DNA of 64,000 bases from Desulforamulus reducens MI-1 (GTDB lineage: Bacteria; Bacillota; Desulfotomaculia; Desulfotomaculales; Desulfotomaculaceae): assembly GCF_000016165.1 (NCBI RefSeq), contig NC_009253.1:2204332-2268331 (forward strand), in the 5' to 3' direction. Shown one piece after another: positions 18,582-29,047 of this stretch; position 1 is the first letter of the stretch; each line of letters begins with the position of its first letter. Below the pieces are notes generated by a model that was given only the letters and a program-made list of their open reading frames with translations, had not been told where the DNA came from and did no database searches. Both the position numbers and the translations under genes were made by a program.

Positions 18582-19229
18582 CTCCGACAGTTTGTAGGCA
18601 TACGGTTTCAGGTTCTTTTTCACTCCCCTCCCGGGGTGCTTTTCACCTTTCCCTCACGGTACTGGTTCACTATCGGTCGCTATGGGTATTTAGCCTTGGG
18701 GGGTGGTCCCCCCTGATTCCCACGGGGTTTCTCGTGTCCCGCGGTACTTGGGATTTCCTCTGTAATGTTCAACCTTTCGTCTACAGGTGTTTTACCTTCT
18801 GTGCAGCACCTTTCCAGGTGTCTTCGACTAGGTCTAGTTATCACGTGATGAGGGTCCCGCAACCCCAGATTTCCGAAGAATTCTGGTTTAGGCTCGCCCC
18901 TTTTCGCTCGCCGCTACTTGGGGGTTCGATGTTTCTTTCTCTTCCTCCGGGTACTTAGATGTTTCAGTTCCCCGGGTGCCCTCCTCTATGCCTATGGATT
19001 CAGCATAGGGTGACGGAGGTTTGCTCCGCCGGGTTGCCCCATTCGGGTACCCACGAATCAATGCCTGCTTGCGGCTCCTCGTGGCTTTTCGCAGCTTACC
19101 GCGCCCTTCTTCGGCCCTTAGCGCCTAGGCATCCACCGTATGCCCTTTCTTTCTTGACCAATCTTGCTTTTCGGCTCGGTTACTTTTGGTAACCTACTGA
19201 AATTGTTTTTGTCGACGCTTTACTTGTCG

Positions 19230-19241
19230 CTGTTCAGTTTT
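19230..19241 (-). other. 23S processing stem, 5' arm
   Basis: AAAACTGAACAG on the minus strand here is perfectly complementary to CTGTTCAGTTTT on the minus strand at 15484-15495. The pair brackets the 23S gene and fits an RNase III-type processing stem. Confidence 0.75.
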
Positions 19242-19506
19242 CAAAGAACAAATGCAATGCTCTTAGGCATTTCTTTTGGGTCGGCCTTGGGCTGTGTGCC
19301 TTTTGGCTGTTAGCTCAAGTCAAACCCTTTTGTTTTATCCAATCACTAAGCGACTGGATTTATATCTTACTTCAAGAGAACCATTTTATCAACCGGTATT
19401 TCTTGGTTGATGCTACCAGCCTTTGCCTTACCACTCAGCTTAAAAAGCTCATGGCCCATGGCTCATAGCTAGACCCCAAAGGATTACCTTTGAGGTACGG
19501 TCTCTC

Positions 19507-19533
19507 AAAACTAAACAGGTTGATGATGAATGA
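19507..19533 (-). other. 16S processing stem, 3' arm
   Basis: This segment pairs with 21331-21357: 12 perfect base pairs (AAAACTAAACAG with CTGTTTAGTTTT) extended by ATGATGGATGA with TCATTCATCAT. It brackets the 16S gene. Confidence 0.75.
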
Positions 19534-19562
19534 CCGACCTTAGATAATTAGCTTTCGCTAAT

Positions 19563-21192
<1,630 letters not shown>

Positions 21193-21554
21193 TATTTCGC
21201 AATATTTTAAAGAGTTTTTGGCTCTTTTCTTATCCTTGATTTACTCGCTAGCGTTTTTTAACGCTTGACGAGGATGTTTTTTGTGGTCATTCATAGTTTC
21301 ATCTTTACGATGACTTTTGACTTGACCTTTTTCATCCATCATCTGCTGTTTAGTTTTCAAAGACCAGTTTGTTTTAGCTTGTCCCGGCCTCGCGACCGGA
21401 ATTTTATTTTACCATGCTTCTCACTCAGTTTCAAGTGAAAGTTTTTGGTAGTTTTCTCACTGCCTCAAGCAGCGGCAGGAATCTTATCTTACCACTCCCA
21501 GTTATCTTCTTGCAAGTGGTAATTTTTGATCATCACCTTGCGGCGACATTATTT
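21193..21554 (-). other. rrn leader with boxA-like site
   Basis: About 360 nt of transcribed leader. TCTTTGAAAACT (minus strand, about 21353-21364) is a boxA-like antitermination word of the kind common in Firmicute rrn leaders. 21331-21357 is the 5' arm of the 16S processing stem. No gene is present. Confidence 0.65.
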
Positions 21555-21583
21555 ATCATATCATGACATTTCGTTTAGTGCAA
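21555..21583 (-). promoter_or_regulatory. rrn sigma-A promoter
   Basis: TTGCAC (-35) and TATGAT (-10) on the minus strand with exactly 17 bp between them, followed by AT-rich DNA. It is the only good match upstream of the leader. Confidence 0.75.
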
Positions 21584-21742
21584 GTATATTTTTTATGTAT
21601 TTCAGATATCAGACCAACATGCCGCTTTACGACACCACTGATGAATGAAAATTATACGTACCTTATTTTCAGGGCAGAAGGAATATATCTAAGAGTGTCA
21701 AAAATAAAACTAATAATCCTAATCTTATGAAGGTGATTTCGC

Positions 21743-22117
21743 ATGGATCTTTTTACAATGTTGGCCGAAAATAAAATACGTGAAGCAATGGAAAAAGGAG
21801 AATTAAATAACCTTCCTGGTAGTGGTCAACCATTGGAGCTGGATGATATGTCTCACATACCCGAAGACCTTCGGGCTGGTTACCGATTGCTTAAAAATGC
21901 CGGTGTAATTCCAGAAGAAATGGAACTAAAAAAAGAAATTATATCATTACAAAAACTTATCGATTATTGCTATGATGAAAAGGATAGGACCCATTTAATC
22001 AAAAAACTAAATGAAAAAATACTTCGGTTCAATATACTAATGGAAAAAAGGAAAGTTGTATCGCCTGCTCTGAGTTTCTATAAAGAGAAAATCTATGCAA
22101 GGTTCCAAGGTTACTAA
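21743..22117 (+). CDS. DUF1992 (DnaJ-C28 type) domain protein
   Basis: 124 residues. The start MDLFTMLAENKIREAMEKGELNNLPGSGQP is the signature of DUF1992, found in bacterial proteins related to the conserved region of DnaJ homologue C28. RAGYRLLKNAGVIPEEM continues the family. There is no J domain. Function is unknown. AAGGTGAT precedes the ATG. The gene is monocistronic, divergent from the rrn operon and followed by transposon debris. Confidence 0.85.
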   Translation: MDLFTMLAENKIREAMEKGELNNLPGSGQPLELDDMSHIPEDLRAGYRLLKNAGVIPEEMELKKEIISLQKLIDYCYDEKDRTHLIKKLNEKILRFNILMEKRKVVSPALSFYKEKIYARFQGY

Positions 22118-22305
22118 CACAAAGCATTGCAACACCCTCCCGAGTCTCAATCCCTCTATCTTTAACTTCTTGCACACGCCAAGCCAGATCCTAACTGATT
22201 CTTTTTCACCATCCCTATTTTGTAGTGAATTTTTTAGTTTGTTAATTGAATGAATTGCATAATTGCTAAATCCAGAAAAACGTGAATCCAAGAGTACAAA
22301 ATAGC

Positions 22306-22427
22306 TTAATTTTTTATAGAGCCTCGGGAGTTAATGGGGATAATTGCTTGAGCATTGAAGTCGTTCATTACTACAGAGTAGATGTCTTTACTGTCATAGC
22401 CCATATCCATGGTAGATACAAGTAACT
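22306..22427 (-). pseudogene. DDE transposase C-terminal fragment
   Basis: An open minus-strand stretch reads MDMGYDSKDIYSVV and then FNAQAIIPINSRGS before a TAA at 22306. This is the D-x-GYD...IIPIN region of DDE-type transposases of the IS4/IS5/IS1182 kind. About 40 codons remain and there is no start. The family assignment is from memory of motifs. Confidence 0.65.
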
Positions 22428-22440
22428 TCACCTCTCTGGT

Positions 22441-22516
22441 TGGTTATTTGTTGGTACTTATATCTTTTACCAGAACAGGGGTGAAGTCCTTTTTTTACCC
22501 TTCAGAAACCGCTAAA
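22441..22516 (+). repeat. Dispersed repeat, copy 2 (about 76 bp)
   Basis: Nearly identical to the reverse strand of 3630-3705. Both copies begin around TGGTTATTTGTTGGTACTT and end at GCTAAA, with unrelated flanks. Confidence 0.75.
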
Positions 22517-22720
22517 ATATTGGACTCAGAAATATGCAATTTACTCAATTAAGCAGAAGATTATCAATAGAGGAAACATGGGCTACAGCCCATGGAATAA
22601 CAGATTGGTTCTTCTGATTCAAGATACAATTTATAAAAATATGCTAAATATTGCGTTAATTAAAGGAAACTCATAAAATATGGTGAACTAGATTTAAAAA
22701 AGAACAACGGGGGAAATTAA

Positions 22721-24250
22721 GTGCTGGCTATAATTGATAGTGTGGCTTTACTTGGTTTAGATGGCCAACGAGTTCGAGTAGAGGTAGATGTTTCCAATGG
22801 TCTGCCTTGTCTAGATATCGTCGGATTACCTGATGCTGCCGTTCGGGAGGCAAAGGACCGAGTTCGATCTGCCATAAAAAACTCCGGCATGGATTATCCC
22901 ATTCAAAGAATAACCGTAAACTTAGCACCAGCTGACCTTCGTAAGGAAGGCCCAGTATTTGATCTGCCCATTGCTGTAGGAATTTTAGCAGCTACTGAAC
23001 AAATTAATTCCGAGTTTACGCTGGGGATACTCTTTTTAGGTGAGTTATCCCTAGATGGTTCTTTACGTGGTGTGCACGGGGTATTGCCCTTGGTTATGGC
23101 AGCCAGAGACTTAGGGTTAAAAAGGGTGGTTGTTCCCTTGGCAAATGCAGCAGAAGCAGCTTTAGTACAGGATGTAGAAGTATTTGGAATAAAAAATCTG
23201 GCAGAATTAGCTGTGGCGCTAAAGGGAGAAACAGAATTAAAACCTTACTTAGTTGAAGAGTTACCCACGGGTGTTTTACATGAAGAAGGATTGGATTTTG
23301 CTGATGTACGAGGACAGGCGGTAGCCAAGCGGGCAATGGAGGTGTCCGCTGCAGGGGGCCACAATATTCTTATGCTTGGTAGTCCGGGCTGTGGCAAGAC
23401 AATGTTGGCCAGAAGACTGCCCTCTATTCTACCGGATCTTACCTTTGAGGAATCTTTGGAGGTCACAAAGGTTTATAGTCTGGCTGGACGCCTATCTTCC
23501 GAAAACCCCCTAATAAAAAAACGACCTTTTCGGGCTCCTCATCACACCAGCTCAACTGCCAGCTTGGTTGGCGGTGGGCGAGTCCCCAAACCCGGAGAGA
23601 TTAGTCTTGCTCATTATGGCATACTTTTTATGGATGAACTTCCAGAATTCCACAAGGATAGCTTAGAGGCACTTAGACAACCTTTGGAAGATGGATGTAT
23701 CAGTGTTTCAAGAGTAGCTGCTAGCTTTACGTTCCCTGCTAAAATTATGCTGGTGGGAGCGGCTAACCCTTGTCCCTGTGGATATCAGTTAGATAAAGAG
23801 AAAGAATGCACTTGTACACCACACCAGATTCAAAAATATATCAATAGAATATCTGGGCCTCTATTAGATCGGATTGATATTCACCTGGAAGTACCCAAAG
23901 TTTCTTATGAAGAATTAAACAATGCTCCCCCAGGAGAAGAATCTTACTCTATAAAATTAAGGGTAGAAAATGCCCGAGCCATTCAAAGGGATCGTTTTAA
24001 AAATACATCAATAACTTGTAATGCATCTATGGGGGCAAGGGAAGTGCGACGCTTTTGTAAGCCAGATTTGCCTGGGGCAATGCTGTTACAAGAAGCTTTT
24101 AAAAAACTGGGATTAAGTGCCCGGTCCCATGATCGTATTTTAAAAGTAGCCAGAACCATTGCTGATTTAGCCGGGAGTGAGATTATAGGAACCAAGCATC
24201 TGGCAGAGGCTATACAGTACCGAAGCTTGGATCGTTTATTGAGGGGTTAA
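22721..24250 (+). CDS. comM: YifB/ComM family Mg-chelatase-like AAA+ ATPase
   Basis: 509 residues from a GTG start. The N-terminal part ([36 protein letters not shown]) resembles a Lon-protease-type fold. The AAA+ core has Walker [10 protein letters not shown], Walker [10 protein letters not shown] and a Cys cluster ([16 protein letters not shown]). The C-terminal Mg-chelatase-like domain ends [12 protein letters not shown]. ComM homologues are hexameric helicases that help branch migration in natural transformation. In many Firmicutes it lies next to rnhB, yraN and dprA; here rnhB and yraN are 7-18 kb away, so the cluster is broken. The gene is intact. Confidence 0.93.
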   Translation: MLAIIDSVALLGLDGQRVRVEVDVSNGLPCLDIVGLPDAAVREAKDRVRSAIKNSGMDYPIQRITVNLAPADLRKEGPVFDLPIAVGILAATEQINSEFTLGILFLGELSLDGSLRGVHGVLPLVMAARDLGLKRVVVPLANAAEAALVQDVEVFGIKNLAELAVALKGETELKPYLVEELPTGVLHEEGLDFADVRGQAVAKRAMEVSAAGGHNILMLGSPGCGKTMLARRLPSILPDLTFEESLEVTKVYSLAGRLSSENPLIKKRPFRAPHHTSSTASLVGGGRVPKPGEISLAHYGILFMDELPEFHKDSLEALRQPLEDGCISVSRVAASFTFPAKIMLVGAANPCPCGYQLDKEKECTCTPHQIQKYINRISGPLLDRIDIHLEVPKVSYEELNNAPPGEESYSIKLRVENARAIQRDRFKNTSITCNASMGAREVRRFCKPDLPGAMLLQEAFKKLGLSARSHDRILKVARTIADLAGSEIIGTKHLAEAIQYRSLDRLLRG

Positions 24251-24272
24251 AGATAGGTTTTATTACTAACTC

Positions 24273-24520
24273 CTAATATCCGTCCAACCAAGATACCAAT
24301 GCCTCGTTTAGCTGGGCCAGGGTGGCGATATTCCCCTTTTGAATCTGCACATAGGCTTCTGGCTTGAAACTGGTATCAATGAAGCGGAAAAACCGTTCAA
24401 TTTTGCCCCGCCCCGTTATCCACATAAAGTTTTTCAGGCACACCATGCCGCAGGATGGCTTTCTTTAGGGAATCTTCTAACCGGGGCAATTTCTCGTCCC
24501 AGTAGAACTCGGCGTGAACA
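24273..24520 (-). pseudogene. Deleted DDE integrase
   Basis: The minus strand gives VHAEFYWDEKLPRLEDSL and HGVPEKLYVDNG, part of the integrase catalytic core, then jumps through a deletion or frameshift to KIERFFRFIDTSFKPEAY and ends at TAG 24273. The zinc/HTH N-terminus and the catalytic Glu region are lost. The type is a TnsB/IS481-like rve integrase. Confidence 0.7.
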
Positions 24521-24543
24521 CACATACGGCTGTAGTTGCCAAT

Positions 24544-24843
24544 CTATGGACAGGTTTTGTGGGATGAATTTAGCTTACCGCCACCGCAAATGAACGCTTC
24601 CTCCGGTAAAGCCATGAAAGCATAGAGCCTCCAGCTATCTCGGGAAAGGCAGATAAATCGATAGATAGGAATATGAGACTGGCCCTCCGGAGTATAAGCA
24701 TATCTGTAATATGTACCATGCCGATGTAACATTACTTGAATTAAGCAGTGGGGACATACCCTGGGGCGAAATTTTTCGGGGCAGCCATCAGAAAATAACT
24801 GAAGATAGGTCTCGACAGTTAAGTATTCTTCTATTAAAATCAT
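24544..24843 (-). pseudogene. DUF6431-like transposon accessory protein, probably frameshifted
   Basis: About 99 codons from the ATG at 24843. FRPRVCPHCLIQVMLHRHGTY followed by IPIYRFICLS resembles DUF6431, a Cys-containing domain found next to rve integrases. The second Cys pair expected after FIC is missing and the tail (SRDSWRLYAFMALPEE) does not look like the family, so the 3' part is probably out of frame or recombined with the integrase. The family call is from recollection. Confidence 0.5.
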
Positions 24844-24990
24844 TATGTGTTGATTTTGGGAAGAGGGAACTGGCTGGCTGGCCACATAGTTCCCTCTTCT
24901 TATTTATTTCCTCCTGATTGATTGGCATGTGCCATTAGTTTGCACACGATAATCATTATCCAGGATAACCGCCATTCATGGCAAGAAAAA

Positions 24991-25027
24991 AGCGTCACTT
25001 TACCGACATGTAAAGTTAGCGCCGACA
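24991..25027 (-). repeat. Transposon terminal repeat
   Basis: The minus strand begins TGTCGGCGCTAACTTTACA and repeats the motif as TGTCGGTAAAGTGACGC. A TGTCGG-type terminus with iterated integrase sites fits TnsB/rve transposons. The opposite end was not found in the window. Confidence 0.55.
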
Positions 25028-25047
25028 ATATAGACATTCTTTAATAG

Positions 25048-25143
25048 CCCTTTGAGAAGGTCAATGATGTGCCCTTAACTAACTGGAAAGATGGAACATA
25101 TGTAATTCGCATGGGCATGCAGAATGTCCGACATTTTTTATAA
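25048..25143 (+). pseudogene. C-terminal coding scrap next to the transposon end
   Basis: An open stretch of 31 codons reads FEKVNDVPLTNWKDGTYVI and ends NVRHFL before TAA at 25141. It begins 20 nt outside the transposon end. It looks like the end of a disrupted gene; identity unknown. Confidence 0.25.
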
Positions 25144-25470
25144 GACCTAAAAGGGATACAAGTTAGAGAGATGGATAGCATTCCTTTTACTCTTAAAAAA
25201 TTATGGACAATATGTTCAAAAGTTAGAGGTAAAATTATGAAGGACTTGCTTTTCAAAAATGAACTTATTCCCTAGGCCACAATATACCTCCTAAACTTAA
25301 TCTAATGCCTCTGTATATTAAGATATATCAAAATATAAAAGGGGATAGCAGGTCTGAACGAATCAAACGCCTCTCCTACTTCTCAACCATTTTATAAGAT
25401 GTTGTTTTATAAAATGATATAGATTAATATAATTTATTTGTTAATTTTCTTTTGAAAGGGCGGAACAAAT
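25144..25470. other. Intergenic, nothing assignable
   Basis: About 330 nt of AT-rich sequence. A short TTTATAAGATGTTGTTTTATAAAA palindrome-like stretch near 25391-25418 may regulate or terminate. GAAAGGGCGG before 25471 is the next gene's ribosome binding site. Confidence 0.35.
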
Positions 25471-25722
25471 TTGAGGGAAATAATAAAGTTAGATAAAGAA
25501 ACCAGGCAGTATATGATATCAGAAATTAAAACTTATTTTTTAATCGAACGAGACGAAGATTTAGGAGATTTAGCTTCAGGCCTTATTTTAGATTTCTTTA
25601 TAGAAAAATTGGCATCTGAATTTTATAATCAAGGTGTTTATGATTCATACAGCTATATGAGTGACAAAATCGTAGACTTATTAGAAATTCAGAAATCTAA
25701 TAACATATCCCCAAAGCGCTAA
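25471..25722 (+). CDS. DUF2164 family protein
   Basis: 83 residues. The pattern IKLDKETRQYMISEIKTYFLIERDEDLGDLASGLILDFF matches DUF2164, a family of small helical bacterial proteins of unknown function. The TTG start at 25471 has GAAAGGGCGG upstream. It is alone between transposon debris and a chemoreceptor gene. Confidence 0.85.
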   Translation: MREIIKLDKETRQYMISEIKTYFLIERDEDLGDLASGLILDFFIEKLASEFYNQGVYDSYSYMSDKIVDLLEIQKSNNISPKR

Positions 25723-26028
25723 AGATATTTTCTACCTTTATTTTACTTATTCTTCCGTGAATATTCATCCTAATTTGGTAATATACTAAAATTCCCGGGA
25801 CATACCTTATTTCTGGAAACCAGTTAAGTGGGGCCATAACTGGTGGCGGATTTTAGGCCCCATCTTCAAACTCGCCTATGTCATTAACGCCCCAGGAGGT
25901 GGCTTAAAATCCCTATAATGGCACAACACACAATATCCCGATCTGAACCAAAAGACTATTTTAAGAATTTAAAGGAGTCATTTCCGCTTACACCGATCCA
26001 CTCCATAGAGACGATCCCTGTGATAACT
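25723..26028. other. Intergenic with a short coding relic
   Basis: A gene-free stretch of about 300 nt. From 25790 to 25918 an open plus-strand frame without a start reads WKPVKWGHNWWRILGPIFK and ends before TAA. The Trp-rich composition is protein-like, so it may be the end of a lost gene; I cannot name it. Confidence 0.3.
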
Positions 26029-26076
26029 TAAAAATTGTAAAGGGACCGACATATTCAAAATATCTGTCCCTTTACA
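26029..26076 (-). terminator. Terminator of the chemoreceptor gene
   Basis: TGTAAAGGGAC (26036-26046) pairs with GTCCCTTTACA (26066-26076), with a second small stem inside. On the minus strand ATTTTTAAG follows. Confidence 0.8.
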
Positions 26077-26143
26077 TAAGGATCTATTGCTTACCCTTAG
26101 CTACTGTCCACCCATCGGACTATGACCGCATATTGTCCCTAGA

Positions 26144-26971
26144 CTAGTTTGTTAGGTTATCTGCCAATAGTTTTAATTCTTTGGACATCAGCACAACATC
26201 ATGTATAGATGCAGCAATTTCCTCTACGGAAGCAGATTGTTCCTCTGACACTGCCGCTATCTGATGCGTCTGTCCACTTAGTTCCTGAATAGCAGACCTG
26301 ATTAAATTGAGTGTATCGGAAATCTCTTTAACTGACCCGGTTGTACGGCCAGCCAACTTTCTTATTTCCTCCGCAACCACATTAAACCCTCTTCCCTGCT
26401 CCCCAGCCCTGGCAGCCTCAATGGCTGCATTTAAGCCAAGGAGATGGGTTTGAGCTGCAACGTCTTTAATTAGATTCAGAACCACATCTGTTTTTTGTAC
26501 ATTTTCATTGATTGCATCAGCTTGTCCCGATAAATTACTGGCAGTTGCAGCCAATTGCTGAGAGGCAGCCGAAAGATTGGTTGTGGTTTGACTTATTGTA
26601 TCCATGGATGTTTCTAATTTTTTTGCATCTTCAAGTAACGCTTCCTGTGTAGTAGTAGGCTGGCCAACGGAGATAGTACCAACCACTTGGTTATTTCCAT
26701 CAAAGATAGGAGAACCCATGCCGATGTATGGTACACCGTACAGATGGCTACCCACCTTTCTTATAACTCTTCTCTTACTATGTAATATTTGCTCTGTAAT
26801 ACTGCCCTGCCTAATGGGGTCACCTATTTTAATTCCTAAATCTAGTGAAGAACCAGACTCATAGTAGACAAATTTCTCATTGTCACTCACAACAACCACT
26901 ACCTCTGGACCTAAAAGATTTTTGAAGCTCTTTGCTGTATTAATGATTTCTTGCCAATCCTGTCCGTACAT
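26144..26971 (-). CDS. Soluble methyl-accepting chemotaxis protein
   Basis: 275 residues from the ATG at 26971, chosen for AGGGGAGATG just upstream. The N-terminal half ([18 protein letters not shown] ... [22 protein letters not shown]) looks like a Cache/PAS-type sensor. A short helical signalling domain follows, with the conserved hairpin tip region [21 protein letters not shown] and [10 protein letters not shown]. No transmembrane segment is visible, so the receptor is cytoplasmic and should sense an internal signal. It couples through CheW/CheA, which are not in this window. Monocistronic, with its own terminator. Confidence 0.9.
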   Translation of the reverse strand: MYGQDWQEIINTAKSFKNLLGPEVVVVVSDNEKFVYYESGSSLDLGIKIGDPIRQGSITEQILHSKRRVIRKVGSHLYGVPYIGMGSPIFDGNNQVVGTISVGQPTTTQEALLEDAKKLETSMDTISQTTTNLSAASQQLAATASNLSGQADAINENVQKTDVVLNLIKDVAAQTHLLGLNAAIEAARAGEQGRGFNVVAEEIRKLAGRTTGSVKEISDTLNLIRSAIQELSGQTHQIAAVSEEQSASVEEIAASIHDVVLMSKELKLLADNLTN

Positions 26972-27248
26972 AGCCCCATCTCCCCTGTAAAAAATAAAAC
27001 ATACCCTCACTGCTTGGTGTAATTATGCTGCCTGGCTATCATTGCAAATGCATTAGACCCATGGCTTTGCGTCCCTACCTTTCAAGATTTACCCATTTTT
27101 GAAGTGAAATTCCCAGTAGCATATTCTACAATATTCTACATTTTTCTACAAAATCCTACTATTTGTTTTATGATCTTTATAATATAGTTTTATTTAGAGG
27201 AGCTATCAGAAGTAAATTTAACAAAAACGTGACATTCTTGTGACCAGT

Positions 27249-27277
27249 TTGTAAAAATATATTGGTATATTTATATT
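27249..27277 (+). promoter_or_regulatory. Candidate sigma-A promoter
   Basis: TTGTAA and TATATT separated by 17 bp, 26 nt upstream of the TTG start of the secreted protein gene. Confidence 0.5.
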
Positions 27278-27303
27278 AATAAAGAAACTAGGAGGTGTTA
27301 TGT

Positions 27304-27636
27304 TTGAAAAAAGTATTGGGTATGGTAGTATTACTGGCAATGGTGGCAATGTTTGTGGTACCTGCCTTTGCAGATGAAGCTACCGACAACCAAGCACAGG
27401 CATGGTTTAATCAAATGTTTCAAAACAAAAAAGCCTGGGTAGACCAAGCTGTAAAGGATGGGCGTCTGACCACGGAACAGGGTAAACTTTACAATGAACA
27501 TTTTGATCAAATGTACAAGTTCCACCAAGAAAATGGTTATACCTGTCCCATGGGTGGCCCTGGTGGCGGTATGGGATACGGTAGAGGTTTTGGATCTGGA
27601 ATGGGTAATGGACCCGGTTATAATGCACAACAATAA
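27304..27636 (+). CDS. Secreted DUF2680-type protein
   Basis: 110 residues from the TTG at 27304, behind AGGAGGTG. A clear signal peptide (KKVLGMVVLLAMVAMFVVPAFA) is followed by a helical domain (WFNQMFQNKKAWVDQAVKDGRLTTEQG) of the DUF2680 kind, and then a Gly/Met-rich tail (GGPGGGMGYGRGFGSGMG). Such proteins are exported in clostridia and related bacteria; the function is unknown, with metal or envelope roles suggested for similar Met/Gly-rich tails. It has its own promoter-like sequence and terminator. Confidence 0.82.
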   Translation: MKKVLGMVVLLAMVAMFVVPAFADEATDNQAQAWFNQMFQNKKAWVDQAVKDGRLTTEQGKLYNEHFDQMYKFHQENGYTCPMGGPGGGMGYGRGFGSGMGNGPGYNAQQ

Positions 27637-27682
27637 TTAAGTCAATTAAACCCCAGGGTAACCTGGGGTTTAATTGACTTAA
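27637..27682. terminator. Strong bidirectional terminator
   Basis: A perfect 21-bp stem, 27637-27657 with 27662-27682, and a 4-nt loop. It separates convergent genes. Confidence 0.9.
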
Positions 27683-27697
27683 GGAATACCCGAAAAA

Positions 27698-28060
27698 TTA
27701 ATCTAAAAATTTTAAGGTGGCATTAGTAATATGGTTAATTATTTGTTGATCCTTCAATATTTTTACAAAATCATCTTTTTCAATAACTAAATATGGTTTG
27801 ATGCTTCCTTTATCATGAAGTATTTCTGGTGCCAGAACCCCATTTTTAACATCAACCATCGAGAAACCGGCTAGATGCAGTGTATAATTTTCTACTGCAA
27901 CACCTTTATCTGTGACATGGATCCCCAGCCTATAATTCATCACAGATAGTTGACCTTTTAAAATTCCAAAAATAAACGGGTGCTTTTGTGTAACAGAATC
28001 AATAAGCTTGTTATGAAGGGCTACCAACCTCTCCTTAACAAAAAGATTAAAATCTTCCAA
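27698..28060 (-). CDS. Hypothetical protein, 120 aa
   Basis: Begins with TTG at 28060 behind a GGGGGGG run. The sequence alternates hydrophobic and polar stretches (GQLSVMNYRLGIHVTDKGVAVENYTLHLAG) in a way that suggests a beta-rich fold, perhaps like small SCP2-type lipid-binding domains, but the similarity is too weak to assert. It converges on the secreted protein gene. Upstream on the same strand are three more small genes, all without known function, forming a row of short genes from 27.7 to 29.05 kb. Confidence 0.6.
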   Translation of the reverse strand: MEDFNLFVKERLVALHNKLIDSVTQKHPFIFGILKGQLSVMNYRLGIHVTDKGVAVENYTLHLAGFSMVDVKNGVLAPEILHDKGSIKPYLVIEKDDFVKILKDQQIINHITNATLKFLD

Positions 28061-28150
28061 TGAACCCCCCCCTTACACAATACTGTTCTATTATATTTAA
28101 CTAGAGTAGTTCATATGAAAGACACATGGAAGTAACCCCTCGACAAATTA

Positions 28151-28336
28151 TTATTTTGGAGGCTGCTTTAGTAGACCTCTCAGGGCCTCAATAATAGAAT
28201 TGTCATTTTTATCTATCATTGATTTAACGGTATTCCTAAGCTTTTTGGTTTTGGCCAATTGCTCCGCAGCACTACTTGCTTCCTTCAGCATCCCAACAAT
28301 TTCTTCCGACGTTTTCACCTGTTTTGTTTTCTTCAC
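28151..28336 (-). CDS. Small hypothetical protein, 61 aa
   Basis: 61 residues from a GTG start at 28336, fixed by AAGGAGGGGAGC just upstream; the longer frame has no site. The protein is basic and helical (KKTKQVKTSEEIVGMLKEAS, LRGLLKQPPK). No domain recognised. The next gene upstream ends 93 nt away, so a shared transcript is possible. Confidence 0.6.
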   Translation of the reverse strand: MKKTKQVKTSEEIVGMLKEASSAAEQLAKTKKLRNTVKSMIDKNDNSIIEALRGLLKQPPK

Positions 28337-28429
28337 ATGCTCCCCTCCTTCTACCCATGAATTCGGTATATAAAGGACTAACTTTAGAACTTTAAAATAG
28401 GATGAAAAAAGCCCCAAAGACCCCGTCAG

Positions 28430-28750
28430 TTAATCTAAATCTTGGTCATACAATAACTCCATGCATAGGCTAGACAGAAGAATTAATCCGTTCTTTTTAA
28501 CAAAAAATCTTCGACACTCAAAACCTTCAATGTAACCTGACCAGCTTGCATATAGCCTATTTACCTCTGCCTTATCTATATCATTGATATCATTCAAAGG
28601 TATTTCCCTTTCATACTTAGCAGCCAGATAATGGGCTATATTTTCCTGAGCCATTTCCTTCTCAATTACCCCAATGTCCTCTACATAACCTTTATCAATT
28701 AATCCATTTAGATATATTCCAAAACTCTTTAGTGTTCCTTTTATGTTCAT
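28430..28750 (-). CDS. Hypothetical protein, 106 aa
   Basis: 106 residues from the ATG at 28750, with GAAGGGGTTG upstream. It is helical and contains LKSFGIYLNGLIDKGYVEDI and WSGYIEGFECRRFFVKKNG; the C-terminus ends YDQDLD. No family recognised. It sits between two other small genes, the upstream one a Spo0E-like phosphatase. Confidence 0.6.
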   Translation of the reverse strand: MNIKGTLKSFGIYLNGLIDKGYVEDIGVIEKEMAQENIAHYLAAKYEREIPLNDINDIDKAEVNRLYASWSGYIEGFECRRFFVKKNGLILLSSLCMELLYDQDLD

Positions 28751-28867
28751 ATTTTCAACCCCTTCCACCGCATACTTCGGCAAAAAGGGAAACTTCCCCT
28801 TCACACAAATTACGACATATAGCAAATGATTGTTCTATTTTAAAACAGGTTTTTATGTGTAGCTCCC

Positions 28868-29047
28868 TTACTGAGCATTTTTATTATTAAGGAGCCTATA
28901 GTATTCATTGAGCACTTTATTCAACTCTTGACTGGCTTTAATCACTTCAGGATCTGTTAATGTCTTGCTACCTCCGGTACTATGTAACTTTTGCCTGAGT
29001 TCATTAATTAATTTAAGAATTTCCTCTTTATCCTTTGGCACTTTCAT
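28868..29047 (-). CDS. Spo0E-like aspartyl-phosphate phosphatase, 59 aa
   Basis: 59 residues from the ATG at 29047 behind GGAGGG. KEEILKLINELRQKL, then LTDPEVIKASQELNKVLNEY followed by YRLL gives the two-helix layout of the Spo0E family, including the serine and spacing of the SxxLDxxI motif. The usual Asp is Asn here (SQELNKVL), which may weaken or alter phosphatase activity. Family members remove phosphate from Spo0A and delay sporulation. It is too short for many gene finders. Confidence 0.75.
   Translation of the reverse strand: MKVPKDKEEILKLINELRQKLHSTGGSKTLTDPEVIKASQELNKVLNEYYRLLNNKNAQ

Larger units (their letters stand above)
22118..22720. other. Transposon debris before comM
   Basis: 600 nt without an intact gene. 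It holds a minus-strand transposase fragment (22306-22427) and one copy of a dispersed repeat (22441-22516). CGGGGGAAATT just before 22721 is the comM ribosome binding site. Nothing else is assignable. Confidence 0.6.
24262..25027 (-). mobile_element. Remnant of a DUF6431/DDE-integrase transposon
   Basis: One transposon end (24991-25027), a DUF6431-type gene and an internally deleted integrase lie in order on the minus strand. The remnant starts about 12 nt after the comM stop. The ATPase expected as third gene is missing here, but a tail of one lies at 3431. The element can no longer move by itself. Confidence 0.65.

Noticed and set aside
25041-25256. 71-codon minus-strand frame
   Set aside because: No ribosome binding site and antisense to a protein-like scrap.
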